Below are positions 58,418-64,000 of a stretch of DNA of 64,000 nucleotides, one piece after another. The stretch's first letter is position 1, and each line of letters begins with the position of its first letter. The notes under the pieces are model-generated. The model searched no databases. It was not told the DNA's origin and saw nothing but the letters and a program-made list of their open reading frames with translations. The position numbers were made by a program, and so were the translations under genes. Source of the stretch: Symsagittifera roscoffensis (lineage: Eukaryota > Xenacoelomorpha > Acoela > Convolutidae); contig NC_087068.1 in assembly GCF_963678635.1 (NCBI RefSeq), positions 36,773,436-36,837,435 of the forward strand. The letters are read 5' to 3'.

Positions 58418-59596
58418 CTATAATCGTTTTAAAATAAGTTTCTCAAATAATTTTCTTTACGTTGTACATATGATCAGATCTGAATGAAAGAACGAAAAAG
58501 CGAAATTAATTTGAAGTTGGAAGAAGTATTCGGTTATTTGGGTTCCAGAGAGCCTATAGTGAAGAGCAGCTTCTGGTTTCAGTCAGATATTATTCACTTC
58601 ATTCCGTTACTATAATGTTTACTTCTTTACTCAAGAAGTACTATTATAATGTTATCATAATAAATCCAATAATTTCAACAGGCATAATGTTTCTATTGAT
58701 AGCCGTTTATCATATCAACATATCGACGTACGTAAGCATCAGTTTGAGCCTTACCGCACTCACTTTTAGGAATTGAGAAAATAAATTATATGGATTGAAA
58801 TTTCTCAATTTTTATAAGATCACAATTTTCAGAATTTTACTTTTGACATAAGCTTTCAAAAAATTAATCACAGTGACAGGTGAATCAATGATTCAAACAA
58901 ATCATTGTTTTTAATATGGATAAGATCGTCATAGAGCTTTCCGAACTAAAGGAAGCGTTAAATGAATTTTTATCAATAATCTTGATTTTTTCACGTCTGA
59001 TTTTTCAAATCAATTTTAAAAATTTATTATTACAGGAGTAGATATATTATCAAAGTTGATGGTCAAAGTGAGTTATATATTATTCATTTGAATACAACAG
59101 TTTTGTTTTTGAAAGTTTGCCCCTGGGGTTACCGGCCTTCCAACTATTAATAATCATGATGAGTTAGTCCTCAGGATCTGCACTATACACTTCTACAACT
59201 TGTACAAATTTTCGCAACGGTTCTCCGAAAAATAAAGTGCGCTTCTTTATTCAAAAAGTGGTTCGTTTAGTTTTCGAGTTTATGACGTATGTAATAACGA
59301 AAATAGAGATGACCGTTAGTGCACGACTATGGTTCGCTTCTCAACCACTCCCTCCTTTTGGCTTTTGGCTCCTGACTGGAGCGTTACATGAAGTATTGTC
59401 AGATCCACTTCCTAGGCCTGTTCTGATGGTGGATGGTGATCGGGTAGTCATGACTTCTACGCGAGGCTGGACGTAGTAATCATGACCTTATCTGTGGTAT
59501 CTATGAGAGCACTCCATTGATCTGAAACTACTTAGAGCTGACTGACATTCCTCAGGTTTATCTCCCTCACAATGGGCCAATTTTTAGCAAGAGGGT
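58418..59596. other. No gene seen; presumed intron or upstream of the minus-strand exon
   Basis: AT-rich sequence. A 79-codon frame at 59,237-59,476 has Trp/Pro-rich text but no motif or second copy. I found no splice-bounded coding block. Confidence 0.35.
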
Positions 59597-59997
59597 TGAG
59601 TTATGTCCGAGGTTTAACTCATAGAGTAATTTCGGATAGGGTACACCGTCTGCTCGTCACGCTATCTTATTTTCGGCCGGATAGATTCGTGCAACTTCTT
59701 AGTCTAATACCGATCCTAATCTTACTCTTATATCTACTAGTTACAGGGTGTTTAACTAGTCTCTGCTAGGCTCCATAGATCTTGAGTATACCGGCTTATT
59801 GCTCTGAGGTCTCTTGGAGAGGTAATTTCTAAGTTAAATTCAAATCTCTCCGGTGCTGAAATTACAAGTACTTTCAGCACTTACAAATAAGTGGGTAGTT
59901 AGTTAGATGGAGTATGATTGGTTAGTATTCAATATTTTATAGGGATAAAATATCTAATTTATAACCAATCATAATATACAGTTTGGATCAGGTTCCA
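59597..59997 (-). repeat. 3' LTR of B3
   Basis: 401 bp; plus-strand ends TGAGTTATGTCC and GATCAGGTTCCA. It matches the solo LTRs in X1 and X2 more closely than the B2 LTRs. Confidence 0.8.
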
Positions 59998-60179
59998 CCC
60001 ATCCGGGTTTTTCAGAGTTTTTGAATCTTTTATCTTCTATCTGTAATGAGGGATGGATGATGATCGTTGGTATTTGGCGAGCATCATTTCTTGTTTCGTT
60101 CTTGGAGAAGAAAGCTCCAGGGGGCTGGAATTGTCGATATGAAAACTTTAGTTGTCTGTTCGACGATGACTGCGACCGC

Positions 60180-60503
60180 GGGTGAAATCAATCTGATTTC
60201 AAGATGGTTTACTATGACTGCTTGTTCTGCTTTGGTGGAGAACTGATCGAGTCTCACTCTTGTCTGGGAATGGCGTGAAGATTGTGTTCGGAGGGAATGC
60301 CTTGTAACTCGGATCTGTACGTATACTTGAACACTCTTGTCTGGGAATGGCGTGAAGATTGTGTTCGGAGGGAATGCCTTGTAACTCGGATCTTTACGTA
60401 TACTTGAACATCGAGGTGGTCATTGGTCTGATTCAATGAAGTCCTTTTCTGCGAAGTCAAGTCGTACTCTAAATCCTTTTTGAGTCGTGATTGTGGGCGG
60501 CAT
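60180..60503 (-). pseudogene. Family B fourth ORF, broken B3 copy
   Basis: The ATG at 60,501-60,503 begins MPPTITTQKGFRVRLDF, aligned with the B2 ORF at 37,444. A TGA at about 60,420 replaces a TGG in B2, and the 77-bp duplication breaks the frame further on. Past the breaks the text remains protein-like. The product is unknown. Confidence 0.5.
60255..60409 (-). repeat. 77-bp tandem duplication inside the B3 fourth ORF
   Basis: CACTCTTGTCTGGGAATGGC starts at 60,255 and again at 60,332, and the two units are almost identical. 77 is not a multiple of 3, so the duplication shifts the reading frame. B2 has a single unit. Confidence 0.9.
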
Positions 60504-61777
60504 GTCTGTTGTGTTTAGCCATTCTGTAGGTTGAGTGTGATGGGGTCGTCTAGTCTTTGGATGCTCGTCTTTGTGGTTGTTTGTGATCCATATACTGCAT
60601 ATTATAATTTACATTTTATAAATTTTTGTTAATTCAATTTTTTAGCTATGATTTTGGTTAATTGTTTTCGCAAAAGCGTTTTATCTTTAGTTCAGTTATT
60701 TTTAAGAGTTACTCACCCTTGAGTACCTCTTGTCAAAAATATACTGTTGTCACAAAGCGTCGATGTAGCATGGTGGGTTAGGCCGGCTATAGAGCATGCT
60801 CAGGACGTCCTCTCTGGTGGGTTAGGCCAGGAGTGGGAGTATGATTTCATGCTGGTTTTTTAAGGGGTCCTGTTTTCTGTTAACGTTTTTGTTATATTAT
60901 TTTTGGTTTTTCTTTTGTTATTTTGGTTGTGTCCTTTTCTCAAAAATCAAAATGTTTTTTGTTTGGGTTTGTCTTGCGACTTTTTGGTGTTTTTTTATTT
61001 CAATTTTAGACTTGGTAATAGTCTTCAAAAGAATAAATTATCCAGTTTTAAGCTGGTTTAATCCGGTTTGGGTACCGTAGGTGTTCTTTTCATAGTCATG
61101 CTGTTAGTTTGTGGTTTTTGGTGTTTAGTTAGCTGCGTTGGTTAATTTGGTTTTTTATAATTCCATTCTAACCGGGTTAAAGGAAAAGTGGAAACTTGTT
61201 ATCGCTTGTTTAAGTTGTGGTTAGTGCAAACTTAAAACTGAAATTCATTATTTTAAACAATTCTTCGTGGGCGAGTTGTGCGATTGTGGATAGAATTCTG
61301 GTGCGGGTGAACAGTAGATAAATAAAAGGTTAGTACTGCCTTTCTTTGTATAAATTTACAACTTTAAGATAAAATTTTACTGCTTTGTGGGGGTTGAAAA
61401 TTATAAATTGATTATCATCGTATTGAATTTTACTACATTTAGGGAAATAATTTATAGATGTATTTATCATTTTCGAATTGAATTTTACTGCATCATTTAG
61501 TGCTGTAGCTTTAATAGAGTTTCTTATGAAAAAAGAACTTGTATTTTTCTTTGTTTTTCTTTTTGTTGTAGGTGATCATGCTGTGAAGACTAAAAAAATG
61601 TAAACTACTTATAAAGAATGGTTAGTTTTTATTTTAAATTAGTTAGTTATAAAATATTAAATTCATACTTACCTTAGTCGTCGGGAAAAAGCCATGAGGG
61701 AAAACATCGTGAATAGCATCTGATGTGGTTAGTACCTTTGCTAGTATGCGTATGATGTTTTTAGTTTGTAGCAGTGG

Positions 61778-63474
61778 TCAAAGCAATTGAAGTGCTTTTA
61801 TGGTTTTTAGTTCTTCGGTGCCTACTGCAAATTCATGAGGTGTGTTCTGAATTAGATTATAAATTTTATGAATGTATTTAGTGTTGTGGATGAATTTTAA
61901 AATGGGTACTTCTATAGGTTGAATATATTCATGCGGGACTATAAGGGGACGGGATTCTTCGTCGTTGAAATTCTTGGTGAGGGGACAAAATATATACATC
62001 TGGGTGATTGGGTTATAATTCCGGAGCATGCCTTGAAGGTTAGTATTTTTAATACAATACGTGAAGTTTAGGAAAAACGGTGATATGTATTTACAATTGA
62101 TAAACTGAAATCTGTGCTGGGGTTGTCGTGATGGTGTGTGTAAATCAAAATGATACTGGATAAAACGATAATAAATGTAGGTGTGTGTTTGTTTAGTTCG
62201 CAACATGATATCGTTTGAACTGTGCAAATCATGTTCTTTTGGTGTGAGAAAATGAAAGGTTAGTGAAAATGTTTGATATTTTTCGTGAAATGATTCGAAA
62301 GCTTGAATGTCTGATAATACTTCTGAAATAATGTGATCATGCTTTTTATCTAGTATGTTAAGTGTCAATAAGTAGGGTGTTTTAAAGAAAAAATTTTCTG
62401 TTAATTGTGGGTTTGCAAACTGATCGTCGTCAAGAAATTGGTCTTGATTAGATCTAATGATGTTATGATCATAATATTCAATTGAAAAGTCGTTAGCTCG
62501 GGTTGCAGTGAATGTTTTAGTAACTTTTTATATCCTACGTATGTAAATTGTCGGGGTGTGAGTGAAGTGGTTAATCTGAATAATTCGTCCTTGTTTCTCT
62601 CAATATCTTTTGTGGTGTCATAGAGTGATAGCGTAAGGGGGTTAGTAAAATTATAATAAGCTGTCCAATGAAATGTGGGTTTTAATACATGTTCATCTAC
62701 AAAATGACCTTGTTCAGGGTTAGGGTCGGATTGGTTTAGTGTATATTGGTGATATAAAAGTACAGTTATTTGAAGATAATTTATAGTATTGGTGTGGTCT
62801 GGATGGTTTACGTATTCTTGGGCGGTTCCGGGTTTGGATAGGAACGGCTGATTTAAAAATTCACGTTGAAAGGTTCTATAAGCTCGGTTGGTACTAGTGG
62901 ATGTTTCTGTTGATGTGGATGATTAAGCGAGTGATGGAGTACTATCTAAAATTGGTGTAGGTATTGGTGGATTTGATGATGTGATTGTTGATGATAGTTG
63001 GTGAGTTGTGAGAGTATGGGGAGATAGTAACTGTTGTTGTAAGGTTATAAAATTATCTAATTCATTTGAATTTTGAAAATTTTCTGAGGAGTTGTTGATT
63101 GATCGTTCATAATGAAATGGGGAGTAGGTTGGGGTCACTTGAGAAGGGATGTATAGAGATGTACATTGGTTTTGAGGTTGAATAGGTTGAAAAGAGGTTT
63201 TTGAGAAGGTTGAGGAGTTAGTCTTGGTGTGGGTAGAAGGGGATGGTTCGGAATCTGCAAATTCATCGGGAGTTTCGACATCGGAGTTATTAAATTGTGA
63301 TATTGTTTGAAAAACTGTGATATCTGAGTTAGTATCAGAATTCATGCCTGATGATGTATTAGTTTGTGGTGAACTAGGTGGCCGGAAAGCAAAAAGTGGA
63401 ATAACATGGATTGGATTTTGGAGGTTGGCAGGGTGGGAATTTGATCGGTGGAGTGATCCAATTTGTCTGCTCAT
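61778..63474 (-). pseudogene. Family B third ORF (unknown protein), nearly intact in B3
   Basis: Frame 63,474-62,923 opens MSRQIGSLHRSNSHP and is Ser/Thr/Pro/Gln-rich and probably disordered. After one TAA at 62,923-62,925 the same frame stays open with ordered-looking text to about 62,520. It then changes frame once and continues through 62,368-61,778 to the stop, for about 565 codons in all. The last third has many aromatic residues and the motif SRPLIVPHEYIQP, conserved in B1 and B2. The position downstream of integrase is where envelope genes sit, yet I see no signal peptide, furin-like site or C-terminal membrane anchor in this part. Function unknown. Confidence 0.55.
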
Positions 63475-63900
63475 CGTGGGCTGAAAAAATGATTATTTTG
63501 AGACTGAAATGTGGTGGTTTGGGGCTGTTCAAAAATTTGTTCATATGTATCGTCATTTTGGGGGTATTCTGTTACCATATGTTGAATGGGGCTTTGTACA
63601 TGACTTGGTCTCAAGTTTGGGGGGTTTGTGATTGCTAAGTTCCCCAAAATTTCGTGAGACAAATGATAATGGATGGTTATGATGGAGATTTGGTAAGTGT
63701 GGTGCTGTAGGTAATGCATTTGTATTATTGTTTGAATCGTCGTATGTGTTCGGGTTTGTTGATAGTTTTGTATTGTATTCTTTGATTTGTGCATCTAAGA
63801 GGATTTTATTTATTGACGATGAAAACATTCCAAAAAATCCTGCAAATAATATGCGTGCTACGCTTGCTTGTCGGTTTACTTGTGTGTGTGTATTGCACAT
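63471..63900 (-). pseudogene. Family B upstream ORF fragment with a hydrophobic segment
   Basis: Frame 63,900-63,553 contains VARILFAGFFGMFSSSINKI near residues 14-33, a short hydrophobic stretch that could be a membrane or fusion-peptide-like segment. It is followed by Asn/Thr/His/Pro-rich text. A second frame (63,794-63,471) holds Gln/Thr/Pro-rich text that would lead into the third ORF. The join between them is not clear and may need a frame change. If continuous, the third ORF would have a hydrophobic N-terminal segment. Confidence 0.35.
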
Positions 63901-64000
63901 GTGTTATAGATTCCTTTTAATTATGGGAAAAGAAATCCAAAAAAGTTAAACATAGCGTATAAGATAGTCAATCTTTCTAAAATGTAATATGGCCATCCTA

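Larger units (their letters stand above)
59597..64000 (-). mobile_element. Family B3 LTR retrotransposon, 3' part, truncated by the window end
   Basis: Read on the minus strand: a Ser/Thr/Pro/Gln-rich ORF (from about 63,900), a folded-looking third ORF end (to 61,778), an untranslated stretch, a short fourth ORF (from 60,503), and the 3' LTR (59,997-59,597). The same order occurs on the plus strand in B2, and the integrase end in B1 places these ORFs downstream of pol. The polymerase genes would be beyond 64,000. Confidence 0.75.

Noticed and set aside
60841-61080. Hydrophobic 79-codon plus-strand frame, similar to the minus-strand frame at 37,196-37,417
   Set aside because: Both are antisense to family B. 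The similarity follows from the shared repeat DNA, and the Phe/Leu/Val text is what T-rich sequence gives.
63800-63900. Retroviral-type envelope fusion peptide in B3
   Set aside because: Only a hydrophobic stretch is seen; no furin-like site, cysteine pattern or C-terminal anchor supports an envelope call.

Overview
This is an AT-rich, repeat-dominated piece of an animal (metazoan) genome, not a bacterial or viral one. Evidence: one clean fibronectin type III exon bounded by AG/GT splice sites in phase 1-1, long stretches of intron-like sequence, and many decayed eukaryotic transposons (Ty3/Gypsy, Ty1/copia, foldback/MITE elements, a tRNA-derived SINE relic, and a protein-primed-type DNA polymerase B of the Polinton/adintovirus kind). 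I cannot name the species. No intact host gene is complete in the window, and nearly every long reading frame belongs to a mobile element, usually broken.

Layout. 28-4,023 (minus): relic of a PolB gene with N-terminal zinc fingers, an exonuclease domain split by an endonuclease VII-type HNH insert, and a palm domain, broken by one stop and four frame changes. 4,024-7,848: intron-like sequence with a SINE relic. 7,849-8,181 (plus): a host fibronectin III exon. 8,473-10,882: a foldback DNA transposon with arms over 500 bp. 11,043-11,403: a 178-bp tandem duplication. 11,471-28,839: a hierarchical tandem array of modules X (host pseudo-exon plus solo LTR), Y (1,637-bp unit with an LTR-like promoter, a MITE and a copia RT relic) and Z (foldback end plus the 3' end of a Gypsy element), in the order X1-Y1-Y2-Y3-Z1-X2-Y4-Z2-X3-Y5-Z3. 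28,840-31,389: Gypsy-like relic C1. 31,390-33,480: relic B1 of a second LTR family. 33,805-38,152: element B2 with two LTRs and a 4-bp target duplication. 39,420-46,588 (minus): element A, a nearly full-length Gypsy element with about 97% identical 300-bp LTRs but no RT active-site segment. 46,589-48,386: decayed copia-type sequence. 48,387-53,082: relic C2 with a 3' LTR. 53,225-54,900: another Y/Z copy. 57,782-58,417 (minus): the terminal exon of an unrecognised host-like gene. 59,597-64,000 (minus): element B3, running off the window, with a long unfamiliar third ORF and a short fourth ORF.

The genes do not form a pathway. The window is a nested insertion landscape in which Gypsy A split a copia relic, a family B solo LTR was carried along when module X duplicated, and fragments of family C travel inside module Z. 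The two things least explained by known families are the extra ORFs of family B, conserved between B2 and B3, and the X-Y-Z array, which amplified a host FN3 exon together with transposon promoters.
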